A DNA stretch of 64,000 nucleotides from Antarctobacter aquimaris (lineage in GTDB: Bacteria; Pseudomonadota; Alphaproteobacteria; Rhodobacterales; Rhodobacteraceae). The notes below the pieces were generated by a model, which was given only the letters and a program-made list of their open reading frames with translations, was not told the origin of the DNA and made no database searches. Each line of letters begins with the position of its first letter. Within the stretch, counting starts at the first letter, position 1. The DNA is taken from positions 1-64,000 of the forward strand of contig NZ_FXYF01000008.1 in the NCBI RefSeq assembly GCF_900184945.1, written 5' to 3'. A program made the translations under genes and the position numbers. Shown piece after piece: positions 44,717 to 52,890 of this stretch.

Positions 44717-45035
44717 GTCTCGCAAGGGACTATGGACATAAACGCGCATGTAATAAGCGGATCGGACCCGGGGGCGGTACCCGGCGGCTCCACCAAACCT
44801 CCCTTGTTGGGGGAGTCTGGGGCCGAAACAGGATCGACGAACGTGTAAAGATGTGGCTTTGTCCCGGTGAGGTACCACCGTTATCGGTCCGTAAAGCATA
44901 ATTGCCAACAACAATCGTGCTCCGGTTGCACTGGCTGCGTAAGCAGTCCGTAAGACCGAATCTTAAGCCCTTGCGCCTAGCAGCGTAAGGCGGGGTTCGC
45001 AGGCACCTGGCAACAGAAGCCTGCACTTTCCCCCC
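44717..45035 (+). ncRNA. ssrA: tmRNA, circularly permuted two-piece form
   Basis: The gene is permuted as in alphaproteobacteria. The acceptor piece comes first and ends ...CGGCTCCACCA at 44785-44795. The coding piece starts at 44819 with GGGGCCG, which pairs with CGGCTCC to close the tRNA-like acceptor stem. The removed segment between them folds as CTCCC/GGGAG. After GGATCGACG (D-loop-like part) and a pseudoknot region, the tag frame starts at 44904 and reads ANNNRAPVALAA-stop. A GCAGGC/GCCTGC hairpin (44999-45024) lies near the 3' end. tmRNA frees stalled ribosomes and tags the unfinished proteins for ClpXP. The outer ends are approximate. Confidence 0.92.
44904..44942 (+). other. tmRNA tag reading frame
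   Basis: Twelve codons plus TAA encode ANNNRAPVALAA. The C-terminal LAA is the ClpX recognition end. The third residue is Asn, where the tag usually cited for Rhodobacter relatives has Asp (ANDN). The resume codon is GCC. Confidence 0.85.
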
Positions 45036-45056
45036 GACAGACCCCCACACGGCCCC

Positions 45057-45122
45057 GGCTTCTTTGGTTTGAAAAATACCTCGGGGGAGTCGCGCATCGC
45101 GCGACGGGGGCAGCGCCCCCTC
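45057..45122 (+). repeat. dispersed intergenic repeat, copy 3
   Basis: GGCTTCTTTGG, GAAAAATACCTCGGGGG, an inner GTCGCGC-ATC-GCGCGAC hairpin and GGGGGC-AGC-GCCCCC. The inner hairpin again differs in sequence from the other copies but stays perfectly paired. It lies between ssrA and chrA and may end the tmRNA transcript. Confidence 0.75.
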
Positions 45123-45190
45123 TACGACCCCCTTGACCCTGTCCCGCGACCTGTCACACCGGCATCATCCCCCGGCGACAAGGGCCCGTG

Positions 45191-46438
45191 ATGACCCCGC
45201 TCACCTCCCTGTTCCGCGTCTTCGGCCGCATCGGCCTGATGTCCTTTGGCGGCCCGGCCGCGCAGATCGCGCTGATGCACCGCGAACTGGTCGAGGACCG
45301 CCCCTGGCTGACCGAACAGCAGTTCCTGCGCGCGCTCAGCTTCTGCATGCTGTTGCCCGGACCCGAGGCGATGCAGCTGGCCACCTACGCCGGCTGGCGG
45401 CTGCGCGGCATCCCCGGCGGGCTGATCGCCGGGCTGCTGTTTGTCCTGCCCGGCGCGGCGCTGATCGCCGTCCTCGCCCTGCTCTACGCGCAGTACGGCG
45501 CCCAGCCGCAGACCGAGGCGCTGCTGCAGGGGGTCAAGGCCTGCGTGCTGGTGATCGTCGCGCAGGCGCTGCTGCGGCTGTCGCGCAAGGCGCTCAAGGG
45601 TCCCGCCGACCGCATCGCCGCCGGGCTGTCCTTTCTCGGCATCTTTGTCTTCGGCCTGCCGTTCCCGCTGATCATCGCGCTGGCAGCCCTCTGGGGCGCC
45701 CTCCGCACGACACAGCCCGCACCCGCGACCCCTCCGGCAGCCGCCGCAAGGACCACCTCCCCGGCCACCCTCGCCCTCTGGGCCGCGCTCTGGCTCGCGC
45801 CCCTGCCGCTGTTGCACCTGGCCGGGCAGACGCTGCTCTTTGACCTCGCGCTGTTCTTCGCCAAGCTGGCCGTCGTCACCTTCGGCGGCGCCTACGCGGT
45901 GCTGGCCTACATGGCGCAGGAGGTGGTCGAGACGCGCGGCTGGCTGGACGCCACGCAGATGGTCGACGCGCTGGGCCTGGCCGAAACCACCCCCGGCCCG
46001 CTGATTCTGGTGACGCAGTTCGTCGGGCAACTGGCCGGCCACCAGCAGGGCGGCGCGCTGTTCGGCCTCGCTGCCGGGGCGCTGACGTTGTGGATGACCT
46101 TCGTGCCCTGCTTTCTGTGGATCTTTGCCGGCGCGCCGCACGTCGAACGGCTGCTGGCCCGCCCGCGCCTGCAAACCGCGCTGGCGGCGATCACCGCCGC
46201 CGTCGTCGGCGTCATCCTCAACCTGTCGTTGTGGTTCGCGCTGCACGTCGCCTTTGCCGATGTCACCCCGCTGACGCTGGGCCCGCTCAGGCTGGACCTG
46301 CCCGACCCGGCCTCGCTGCGCTGGCAGGTTCTGCCGCTCACCGCCCTTGCCGCGCTGCTGATTTTCCGGGCAAACCGCGGCATTCCGGTGACGCTGGCGG
46401 CCTGCGCCGCGCTGGGCTGGGCGCTGGGCCAGCTGTGA
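45191..46438 (+). CDS. chrA: chromate transporter (CHR family), long bidomain form
   Basis: A 415-residue ChrA-type membrane protein with two homologous halves. Each starts with a FGG motif (GLMSFGGPAAQIALM and VVTFGGAYAVLAYM) and has a later PGP signature (MLLPGPEAMQLATYAGW and ETTPGPLILVTQF). The long family exports chromate, or takes part in sulfate-like anion exchange. The start is placed at 45191, where AGGG lies six bases upstream; a GTG one codon earlier is possible. It stands alone between ssrA and sspB with no chrB regulator, so chromate resistance is not certain. Confidence 0.9.
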   Translation: MTPLTSLFRVFGRIGLMSFGGPAAQIALMHRELVEDRPWLTEQQFLRALSFCMLLPGPEAMQLATYAGWRLRGIPGGLIAGLLFVLPGAALIAVLALLYAQYGAQPQTEALLQGVKACVLVIVAQALLRLSRKALKGPADRIAAGLSFLGIFVFGLPFPLIIALAALWGALRTTQPAPATPPAAAARTTSPATLALWAALWLAPLPLLHLAGQTLLFDLALFFAKLAVVTFGGAYAVLAYMAQEVVETRGWLDATQMVDALGLAETTPGPLILVTQFVGQLAGHQQGGALFGLAAGALTLWMTFVPCFLWIFAGAPHVERLLARPRLQTALAAITAAVVGVILNLSLWFALHVAFADVTPLTLGPLRLDLPDPASLRWQVLPLTALAALLIFRANRGIPVTLAACAALGWALGQL

Positions 46439-46500
46439 CATTCGCCCCTTTTACTCCCCGACAAAAGCAATATGGTGAGAAGACGCGGAGAGAGGTCCCC

Positions 46501-46977
46501 ATGTCCGAAGGCATCGACTACGGCAAGCTTATGCACCGTGCCATGCGCGGTCTGATCCAGGAGGTTCTGGAAGGTGTGCAGGCGCGTGGTTTGCCGGGCG
46601 AGCATCATTTCTTCATCACCTTCGACACCGGCCACCCCGACGCCGAGCTGGCGGACTGGCTGGCCGACCGCTACCCCGACGAGATGACCGTGGTCATGCA
46701 GCACTGGTACGACGATCTCGACGTCGGCGACGACGGTTTTGCCGTCACGCTGAATTTCGGCGACGCGCCGGAACGGCTGTACATCCCCTACGACGCGATC
46801 AAGACCTTCGTCGATCCCTCGGTCGAATTCGGCCTGCGCTTCGAAAGCCAGACCGGCGACGACGAGGATGACGACGACGAGGACGACGATCCCACTCCGC
46901 CCGACGGCACCCCCGGCAAGCCGCGCGACAAGGGGCACGAGGCCGAAGTCGTCAGCCTCGACCGTTTTCGCAAGTGA
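46501..46977 (+). CDS. sspB: SspB, ClpXP adaptor for ssrA-tagged proteins
   Basis: A 158-residue SspB of the alphaproteobacterial type. The tag-binding domain spans about 5-120 with LMHRAMRGLIQEVL, GEHHFFITFDT, MQHWYDDL, VTLNFGD and VDPSVEFGLRFE. A very acidic linker (residues 122-133, nearly all Asp and Glu) follows, and the C-terminal tail EVVSLDRFRK is the short module that docks on the ClpX zinc domain. SspB delivers tmRNA-tagged proteins to ClpXP. The tmRNA gene itself is 1.5 kb upstream. GAGAGG precedes the ATG. Confidence 0.93.
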   Translation: MSEGIDYGKLMHRAMRGLIQEVLEGVQARGLPGEHHFFITFDTGHPDAELADWLADRYPDEMTVVMQHWYDDLDVGDDGFAVTLNFGDAPERLYIPYDAIKTFVDPSVEFGLRFESQTGDDEDDDDEDDDPTPPDGTPGKPRDKGHEAEVVSLDRFRK

Positions 46978-47092
46978 TCCGGCCCTGATGTCCTGCGCAT
47001 TCTGACGCATGTGAGCGGTATCCCATGGTATGCCGCCTTGCCTTTCGCGGGCGCTTGGGTAAGACGGGGCGACCCGTCCAGGAGGCTTTGCC

Positions 47093-48487
47093 ATGACCGC
47101 TACCCGCACCGAGTCCGACAGCTTTGGCCCGCTCGAGGTTCCCGCCGACAAGTATTGGGGCGCGCAGACCCAGCGCTCGATCATGAACTTCCCGATCGGC
47201 TGGGAAAAGCAGCCCGTCGCCATCGTCCGCGCGCTGGGCGTGATCAAGCAGGCCTGCGCGATGCAGAACAAGGCCACCGGCGACCTGGACCCGAAACTGG
47301 CCGATGCCATCATCCAGGCCGCGTCGGAGGTGGTCGCCGGCAAGTTCGACGACAATTTCCCGCTGGTGGTCTGGCAGACCGGATCGGGCACGCAGTCGAA
47401 CATGAACGCCAACGAGGTGATCGCCAACCGCGCGATCGAGCTTCTGGGCGGCACCATCGGCTCGAAAAAGCCGGTGCATCCGAACGACCATTGCAACATG
47501 GGCCAGTCGTCCAACGACACCTTTCCCACCGCCATGCACATCGCCACGGCGATGATGGTGCGCGACGTGCTGCTGCCCGGCCTGACCAAGCTGGCCGAGG
47601 GGCTGGAGCAGAAGTCCGCCGAGTTCAAGGACATCATCAAGATCGGCCGCACCCACACGCAGGACGCCACCCCGCTGACGCTGGGGCAGGAATTCTCGGG
47701 CTACGCCATGCAGATCCGCAACGGGCTGAAGCGCGTCGACGCCGCCATGCCCGGCATCTACGAACTGGCCCAGGGCGGCACCGCCGTCGGCACCGGCCTG
47801 AACACCAAGACCGGCTGGAGCGAGGCCGTCGCCGCCCACATGGCCGAAATCACCGGCCTGCCCTTCATCACCGCGCCGAACAAGTTCGAGGCGCTGGCCG
47901 CGCATGACGCCATGGTGTTCCTGTCCGGCGCGCTCGCGACCATCGCCGGCAGCTGCTACAAGATCGCCAACGACATCCGCCTCTTGGGCTCCGGCCCGCG
48001 TTCCGGCCTGGGCGAGCTGATCCTGCCGGAAAACGAGCCCGGATCGTCGATCATGCCGGGCAAGGTCAACCCGACCCAGGCCGAGGCGCTGACCCAGGTC
48101 GCCGCCCACGTCATGGGCAACGACGCGGCGATCAAGTTCGCAGGCAGCCAAGGCCACTTCGAGCTGAACGTTTACAACCCGATGATGGCCTACAACCTGC
48201 TGCAATCGATCCAGCTCTTGGGTGATGCGGCGGACAGCTTCACCGAGCGGATGCTGCTGGGGATCGAGGCGAACCGCCCGCGCATCCAGAAGCTGATGCA
48301 GGAATCGCTGATGCTGGTCACCGCCCTTGCGCCGACCATCGGCTACGACAACGCCACCAAGGTCGCCAAGACCGCGCACAAGAACGGCACCACGCTGAAG
48401 GAAGAGGCCATCGCGCTGGGCTTCGTCGATGCCGAGACCTTTGACGCGGTGGTGCGGCCCGAGCAGATGATCGGCCCGAAGGACTGA
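47093..48487 (+). CDS. fumC: class II fumarate hydratase (fumarase C)
   Basis: A 464-residue class II fumarase. Signatures are [44 protein letters not shown] and the superfamily [13 protein letters not shown] loop with the catalytic serine. It interconverts fumarate and malate in the citric acid cycle without iron-sulfur clusters. AGGAGG lies before the ATG at 47093. The transcript probably ends at the hairpin of the inverted repeat element at 48502. Confidence 0.97.
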   Translation: MTATRTESDSFGPLEVPADKYWGAQTQRSIMNFPIGWEKQPVAIVRALGVIKQACAMQNKATGDLDPKLADAIIQAASEVVAGKFDDNFPLVVWQTGSGTQSNMNANEVIANRAIELLGGTIGSKKPVHPNDHCNMGQSSNDTFPTAMHIATAMMVRDVLLPGLTKLAEGLEQKSAEFKDIIKIGRTHTQDATPLTLGQEFSGYAMQIRNGLKRVDAAMPGIYELAQGGTAVGTGLNTKTGWSEAVAAHMAEITGLPFITAPNKFEALAAHDAMVFLSGALATIAGSCYKIANDIRLLGSGPRSGLGELILPENEPGSSIMPGKVNPTQAEALTQVAAHVMGNDAAIKFAGSQGHFELNVYNPMMAYNLLQSIQLLGDAADSFTERMLLGIEANRPRIQKLMQESLMLVTALAPTIGYDNATKVAKTAHKNGTTLKEEAIALGFVDAETFDAVVRPEQMIGPKD

Positions 48488-48500
48488 CCTCGCGGTCCGG

Positions 48501-48552
48501 AGCGGGGGCGCTGCCCCCGCACCCCCGGAGGTATTTTTCCCAAGAAGAAACA
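48501..48552 (-). repeat. dispersed intergenic repeat, copy 4 (reverse orientation)
   Basis: The same element as at 38062 but on the other strand and without the inner hairpin: the GGGGGC-GCT-GCCCCC arm comes first and GTTTCTTCTTGG last when read on the minus strand. It lies directly after fumC. Confidence 0.75.
48502..48520. terminator. GCGGGGGC-GCT-GCCCCCGC hairpin after fumC
   Basis: A perfect eight-base stem with a three-base loop begins 15 bases after the fumC stop. It is the hairpin part of the dispersed repeat and could act as its terminator. A T-rich stretch (GTATTTTTCC) follows after a further ten bases. Confidence 0.5.
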
Positions 48553-48659
48553 GGGGCGTGTCGTGGGGCGGCGCGCCCTTCTTCTGCACTGCGGCGGAAA
48601 TCACGACGGAAGGCGGGGGCTGCGCCGTTGAACAGGGGCAATCTGTTCAGGAGTACATG

Positions 48660-49256
48660 ATGTCCCGTCTTTCCCCCTGGTGGCTCTGGGCCGTTCTGGC
48701 CCTGCCGGGCCTTGGCATGGCCGTCGATCTGGTCAATTCCACCGATCCGCGTATCTTTCACCGCCTTTTGCATCCCACCGGCGAATTCGCCGCGCGGTTC
48801 ATGATCATCGCCATGCTGGCAACGCCGCTGATGCTGCTGTTCAAGGGCTGGCGCGGGCCGCGCTGGCTGAAAAGGAACCGCCGGTATTTCGGGGTCGCCG
48901 CCTTTGCCTACGCCTTGGCGCACACCGTGTTCTACCTGGTGGACAAGGGCACGGCCGGGGCGGTCCTGGCCGAGGTGCCGCGCTTCTACATCTGGACCGG
49001 CTGGCTGGCCTTCGCGATCTTCATTCCGCTGGCGGTGACCTCGATGGATTATTTCGTCCGCGTCATGGGACCGCGTTGGAAGGCGCTGCAACGCTGGACC
49101 TATCCCGCCGCCGTCCTGACGCTGCTGCACTGGGCCGCGCTGCACGACTGGGGCAGCCCCGCCGCCGCTCTGGTGCATTTCGGTCCGCTGGCCCTGCTGG
49201 AGGGGTATCGCGTCTGGTACTGGTATCTTCGGCCGCGCCCCTCCGTCGCCGCCTGA
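48660..49256 (+). CDS. msrQ: ferric-reductase-like heme membrane protein (MsrQ/YedZ type)
   Basis: A 198-residue protein with about six membrane segments and histidines fitting heme binding: LLHPTGEFAARF, ALAHTVFYLVDKG and LLHWAALHDW. MsrQ passes electrons from quinones to the periplasmic methionine sulfoxide reductase MsrP. No msrP gene is next to it, so the partner must be elsewhere or the protein has another role. The second of two adjacent ATGs (48660) has AGGAG at six bases. Confidence 0.75.
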   Translation: MSRLSPWWLWAVLALPGLGMAVDLVNSTDPRIFHRLLHPTGEFAARFMIIAMLATPLMLLFKGWRGPRWLKRNRRYFGVAAFAYALAHTVFYLVDKGTAGAVLAEVPRFYIWTGWLAFAIFIPLAVTSMDYFVRVMGPRWKALQRWTYPAAVLTLLHWAALHDWGSPAAALVHFGPLALLEGYRVWYWYLRPRPSVAA

Positions 49257-49303
49257 GAGCTGCGGTCCCGTCCCGCGCGGGCGGGCCCGCGCCCTTTCCG
49301 GGG

Positions 49304-49350
49304 TTTTGTACAAAACGACATTTTTCGCGTACAGGACGTACATAACGTAC
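49304..49350. promoter_or_regulatory. array of four GTAC sites upstream of DUF4169
   Basis: TTTTGTACAAAA (49304-49315) is a perfect palindrome. Further GTAC cores lie at 49329, 49338 and 49347, the last three spaced nine bases apart as CGTAC repeats. The first is 21 bases from the second, about two helical turns. This AT-rich patch in a GC-rich genome looks like a regulator binding region for the small genes that follow. Confidence 0.5.
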
Positions 49351-49395
49351 AAAATCCGGCTGGATCGGGCGGCCCGCCCGGGGCATCATCCGGCC

Positions 49396-49569
49396 ATGGC
49401 CCAACCCGTCAATCTCAACCGCTTTCGCAAGCAGAAGGCCCGCGCCGACAAGCGCCGCGAGGGCGATGCCAATGCCGTGAAACACGGGTTGTCCAAGGCC
49501 GAGAAAGACCTGGGCCGCGCCCGCGCCGACAAGGCCCGGCGCGATCTGGACGGGCACGAAAAGGAATGA
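49396..49569 (+). CDS. DUF4169 family small protein
   Basis: A 57-residue basic and charged protein beginning MAQPVNLNRFRKQKARADKR, matching the DUF4169 pattern, a small family found mostly in alphaproteobacteria with no known function. The rest (HGLSKAEKDLGRARADKARRDLD) looks helical. It overlaps the next ribbon-helix-helix gene by four bases (ATGA). The pair may form a small regulatory unit. The ribosome site is weak. Confidence 0.75.
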   Translation: MAQPVNLNRFRKQKARADKRREGDANAVKHGLSKAEKDLGRARADKARRDLDGHEKE

Positions 49570-49793
49570 ACGGACGGCCGGTAAAACGCTCGCTGACCTT
49601 GCAGGGGCACCGCACCTCGGTGTCGCTGGAGGATCTTTTCTGGCGTGAGTTTCGCCGGATTGCCGAAGAAGATGGCCAGACTCTCAATGCCTTGGCGGCC
49701 GAAATTGATGCTGGCCGCGATCCCGAAGTCGGGCTGGCCTCTTCGATCCGGGTCTACGTGCTGGAGCGGGCTCTGGCCTTGCGTGATGCCTGA
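49566..49793 (+). CDS. ribbon-helix-helix protein (RHH_4 family)
   Basis: A 75-residue protein: RPVKRSLTLQGHRTSVSLED fits the DNA-binding strand and the start of the helix (residues 3-22), followed by two helices (FWREFRRIAEEDGQTLNALAAEID and ASSIRVYVLERALAL, given as regions about 25-45 and 58-73). RHH proteins bind DNA as dimers through the strand. Its overlap with DUF4169 indicates co-translation. It might bind the GTAC array upstream; this is only a guess from position. Confidence 0.8.
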   Translation: MNGRPVKRSLTLQGHRTSVSLEDLFWREFRRIAEEDGQTLNALAAEIDAGRDPEVGLASSIRVYVLERALALRDA

Positions 49794-49823
49794 GCTTTTA
49801 TCCACAAACCCTTGGAAATAAAC

Positions 49824-50900
49824 TCAATGGGCCGGAAAGACAAAGCAGCGGTCGCGGCGGATGCTGAGCCACATCGGCGTGCCCGGTTTCGGGATGAACA
49901 CGTTGGGCACCGTCGCCTTGAGCATTTGCCCGTCGTGGTCCATGCGGAATTCGACCAGGCTTTCCGCCCCCATGAAGCGCGCCCGTTCCACCACGCCGCG
50001 CGCCGGTGACCCGGTGCGGGCCGAGGGATTCGGCCCCTTGCCGCCACGGTCAAAGTCGATGGCGACGTGCTGCGGGCGGAACACGATCTCGACGCTGCTG
50101 CCGTCAGCGTAGCCGGGTGCGAGGAAACGACCGAACGGCGTGGCCACCAGGGCGCCTTGAACTTTGCCGCGCAAAGTGTTGATATCGCTGAAAAACGCCA
50201 CGGCCTCGCGGTCGATGGGCGAATTGTAGATGTTGTAGGGCGCGCCCTGCTGGACGATGTGGCCGTTGCGCATGAGGGCGATTTCGTCGGCCATGCGCAT
50301 GGCTTCCTCAGGTTCATGCGTGACCAGCAGGACCGAGGTGCCCTCTTCTTTCAGCAGTTCCAGCGTTTCGTCGCGGATGCCGTCGCGCAACCGGTTGTCG
50401 AGGCCGGAAAAGGGCTCGTCCATCAGCATGATGCGCGGGCGCGGCGCCAGCGCACGGGCCAGCGCGACGCGCTGCTGTTCGCCGCCCGACAGCTTGTGCG
50501 GAAAGTCGTCGATGTAGCGTTGCAGGCCGACCCGTTCGAGGTAATCCTTGGCGCGCACCTTCTTGTCGATGCCGGGACCCTTGAGCCCGAAGGCCACGTT
50601 TTCCCCCACCGTGAGGTGCGGGAACAGCGCAAAATCCTGAAACATCAAGCCGATAGAGCGCTTTTCTGGGGGCACCCGAAACACCGTGTCGCAGATCAGC
50701 TTGCCATCGACATGGATGGTGCCGGAGTCCTGCATCTCGACCCCGGCGATGATCCGCAGCGTGGTGGACTTGCCGCAGCCCGAGGGACCCAGCAGGCAGG
50801 TGACGTTGCCCGGATGGATCGCCAGCGAGACGTGATCGACCACCGGCTTGCCGTCATAGGTCCGGGTGATGTCGCGGATCTCGAGGCGGGGCGGTGGCAC
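49824..50900 (-). CDS. ABC transporter ATPase (PotA/FbpC-type, TOBE domain)
   Basis: A 358-residue importer ATPase. Walker A GPSGCGKSTTL (38-48), Q-loop FQDFALFPH, signature LSGGEQQRVALARAL, Walker B IMLMDEPFSGLD and switch His in VTHEPEE are all intact, with a C-terminal TOBE-like domain from about 240. The group energises uptake of iron, spermidine or sulfate-like solutes. The start is a GTG at 50900 with AAGGA. No permease or binding protein gene is adjacent, so its partners are not in this window. Confidence 0.9.
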   Translation of the reverse strand: MPPPRLEIRDITRTYDGKPVVDHVSLAIHPGNVTCLLGPSGCGKSTTLRIIAGVEMQDSGTIHVDGKLICDTVFRVPPEKRSIGLMFQDFALFPHLTVGENVAFGLKGPGIDKKVRAKDYLERVGLQRYIDDFPHKLSGGEQQRVALARALAPRPRIMLMDEPFSGLDNRLRDGIRDETLELLKEEGTSVLLVTHEPEEAMRMADEIALMRNGHIVQQGAPYNIYNSPIDREAVAFFSDINTLRGKVQGALVATPFGRFLAPGYADGSSVEIVFRPQHVAIDFDRGGKGPNPSARTGSPARGVVERARFMGAESLVEFRMDHDGQMLKATVPNVFIPKPGTPMWLSIRRDRCFVFPAH

Positions 50901-50977
50901 GGCGGTCTTCCTTTCGGTGTCCGACGGAATTCATCGGGTTTGGCGAGAGATAAAGCCGCCCGCGGTCCCCTGCAACC

Positions 50978-51520
50978 CTATGAGGACAGGGCCTTGGCCA
51001 GGCGTGGCAGGCGCGTCTTTTTCAGCAGGTCACGGATCGCCCAGGGTGCGCCGGACAGGGTTTCGGCCCTTTGGCGGACGGTTTCGGCCACCCCGGCGAC
51101 GGTCTCGGGGGTCGCCTGCCACAGCCCCAGCAGGAAACCGTCCGGATCGGCGCGGCTGAGGCCCTCTTCGGCCAGCACGCCGCGCGGGAAATCCTGCGCG
51201 TTGACGGTCAGGATCAAGTCGGCGCTGCCTGCGACTGCGGCGGCCAGCACATGCACGTCCCCCGCGTCCGGCAGCCAGAGGCGCGCCTCGAGCGAGGGTT
51301 TCCAGCTGACCTCGGCCTGCGGCCAGGCAGTGCGGACCAGGGCGATCTCGCCGCGCGCCTGCGTCTCGCCCTCGGGGCCGATCTTGCGCGCCGCGCGCGC
51401 CCATTCCTCGAGGATGCGGGCGGACCAGAGGGGTGTGAACAGGCCTTGTGCCGCGACGCCCAGCAGGACTTCGCGCATCACGGTCGGGTAGAGGACACAG
51501 GTGTCCAGCAGCACCTTCAC
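50978..51520 (-). CDS. PIN-domain protein
   Basis: A 180-residue protein with a PIN fold: Asp6 in [10 protein letters not shown], an EEWAR segment, Asp residues in [13 protein letters not shown] and in [11 protein letters not shown]. These acidic residues hold metal in PIN ribonucleases. There is no antitoxin beside it; instead its GTG start overlaps the stop of the rRNA methyltransferase-like gene. This arrangement matches the Rhodobacter RSP_2648/RSP_2647 pair as I remember it, so a role in RNA maturation rather than toxin-antitoxin is likely. Confidence 0.85.
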   Translation of the reverse strand: MKVLLDTCVLYPTVMREVLLGVAAQGLFTPLWSARILEEWARAARKIGPEGETQARGEIALVRTAWPQAEVSWKPSLEARLWLPDAGDVHVLAAAVAGSADLILTVNAQDFPRGVLAEEGLSRADPDGFLLGLWQATPETVAGVAETVRQRAETLSGAPWAIRDLLKKTRLPRLAKALSS

Positions 51521-52725
51521 AGGCGGAAGACCAGCGCCTTGAGATAGCCCGACTCGGCCAGTTGCGGCAGCAGCGGATGGTCCGGCCCGGCAAAGCCGGT
51601 GTGGATCAGCTGCGCGCGCCGCCCGGCACGGCCGATGCCGCGCAGGCAGGCGCCGGTAAAGGCAGCCAGATCAACGGCATGCGAGCAGGAGCAGAGCACC
51701 AGGTAGCCGTCCTGAGCGACCAGCGGCGCGGCCAGCCGCGCGACGCGTTCGTAGGCGCGCAGGCCCTTTTCCAGCGCCGGCTTGGCCGGGGCAAAGGCCG
51801 GCGGGTCGCAGACCACCAGATCATACGCCGCGTCTTCGGCCGCCAACGCCTCGAGCGTGGCAAAGGCGTCGCCCTGCCGGGTCTCGAACCGCTCGGCCGC
51901 GCCCATGCGGGCCGCGCCCTCGGTCGCCAGCGCCAGCGCCGGGGCCGAGCCGTCCACCGCCAGCGCGTGGGTGGCCCCCTGCGCCAGCGCCGCCAGGGCA
52001 AATCCGCCGACGTGGCTGAACACGTCCAGCACCCGCGCGCCACGCGCCAGCCGGGCGGCAAAGGCGTGGTTGTCGCGCTGGTCGTAGAACAGCCCGGTCT
52101 TTTGCCCGCCGGTGAGGTCGGCCATGTAGGTCGCGCCGTTCATGACCACGGGCAGCGGCGCATCGGGCGCCGTGCCGCACAACACCGCGTCGGCATCGTC
52201 CAGCCCCTCCAGCGCCCGGCCCCGGCCGCCGCCGTTCTTCAGCACGGTAACCGCGCCGGTTTCGGCCAGCAGCGCCTGCGCCAGCAGGTCGAGATGCGTC
52301 TCGGCCCAGGCGGCGTTCGGCTGCACCACGAGCGTATCGCCAAAGCGGTCGACGATGACGCCGGGAAAGCCGTCGGCCTCGGCGTGGATCAGCCGGTAAT
52401 AGGGGGCGTCGTAGAGCGCCGTCCGCAGGCCGAGCGCCTTGCGCACGCGCGCGGTCAGCCAGTCGGCGTTCACCTCGGCGGCAGGGTCGCGGTCCAGCAC
52501 CCGCGCCACAATGCGCGAGGCCGGGTTGACCGCCACCGTGGCCAGCGGATAGCGCTCGGCGTCCTCCAGCGTGGCGATGGTGCCGGGCGCGATCGCCTTG
52601 GACCGCCGGTCCATCACCAGTTCGTTGTCAAAGACCCAAGGCGAGCCGCGCTTGATCGCGGCGACGTTGGCCTTCGGTTTCAGCCGCAACACCGGGCGGC
52701 GCTCATCGGGGGTATCCTGCGTCAT
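51517..52725 (-). CDS. RlmI-like class I rRNA methyltransferase
   Basis: A 402-residue SAM-dependent methyltransferase with an N-terminal PUA-like RNA-binding part (about 10-80), the SAM motif [16 protein letters not shown] (about 210-225), an acidic loop VDGSAPAL and the [11 protein letters not shown] motif, in which DPPAF marks the cytosine-5-type RlmI/YccW group. RlmI methylates a 23S rRNA cytosine in E. coli; the exact target here is not known. It is co-transcribed with the PIN-domain gene and divergent from edd. Confidence 0.87.
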   Translation of the reverse strand: MTQDTPDERRPVLRLKPKANVAAIKRGSPWVFDNELVMDRRSKAIAPGTIATLEDAERYPLATVAVNPASRIVARVLDRDPAAEVNADWLTARVRKALGLRTALYDAPYYRLIHAEADGFPGVIVDRFGDTLVVQPNAAWAETHLDLLAQALLAETGAVTVLKNGGGRGRALEGLDDADAVLCGTAPDAPLPVVMNGATYMADLTGGQKTGLFYDQRDNHAFAARLARGARVLDVFSHVGGFALAALAQGATHALAVDGSAPALALATEGAARMGAAERFETRQGDAFATLEALAAEDAAYDLVVCDPPAFAPAKPALEKGLRAYERVARLAAPLVAQDGYLVLCSCSHAVDLAAFTGACLRGIGRAGRRAQLIHTGFAGPDHPLLPQLAESGYLKALVFRL

Positions 52726-52824
52726 GCGCCTCGCTTATCCTGCTTTCAGAGCCTTGGAAAGCAGGACCGCGCGGGTGCGGGTCGCTGGCCAAATCCGCCG
52801 CAGGGCTGGATTCGGCCCTTTACC

Positions 52825-52836
52825 GTTAGCGCTAAC
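52825..52836. promoter_or_regulatory. GTTAGCGCTAAC palindrome upstream of edd
   Basis: A perfect 12-bp palindrome with a central CG lies 54 bases before the edd ATG. It has the form of a LacI-family operator. In Rhodobacter the LacI-type regulator CceR controls Entner-Doudoroff genes, and this is a natural candidate site for such a protein. Confidence 0.6.
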
Positions 52837-52890
52837 TGTCGTAAGGGGAAGCCAACCGAAGGCCCACGCCCACCCCAAGGGGAGAGACAC

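Noticed and set aside
50978-51520. PIN-domain protein as the toxin of a toxin-antitoxin pair
   Set aside because: There is no small antitoxin gene beside it, it is larger than VapC toxins, and it is coupled to an rRNA methyltransferase gene.
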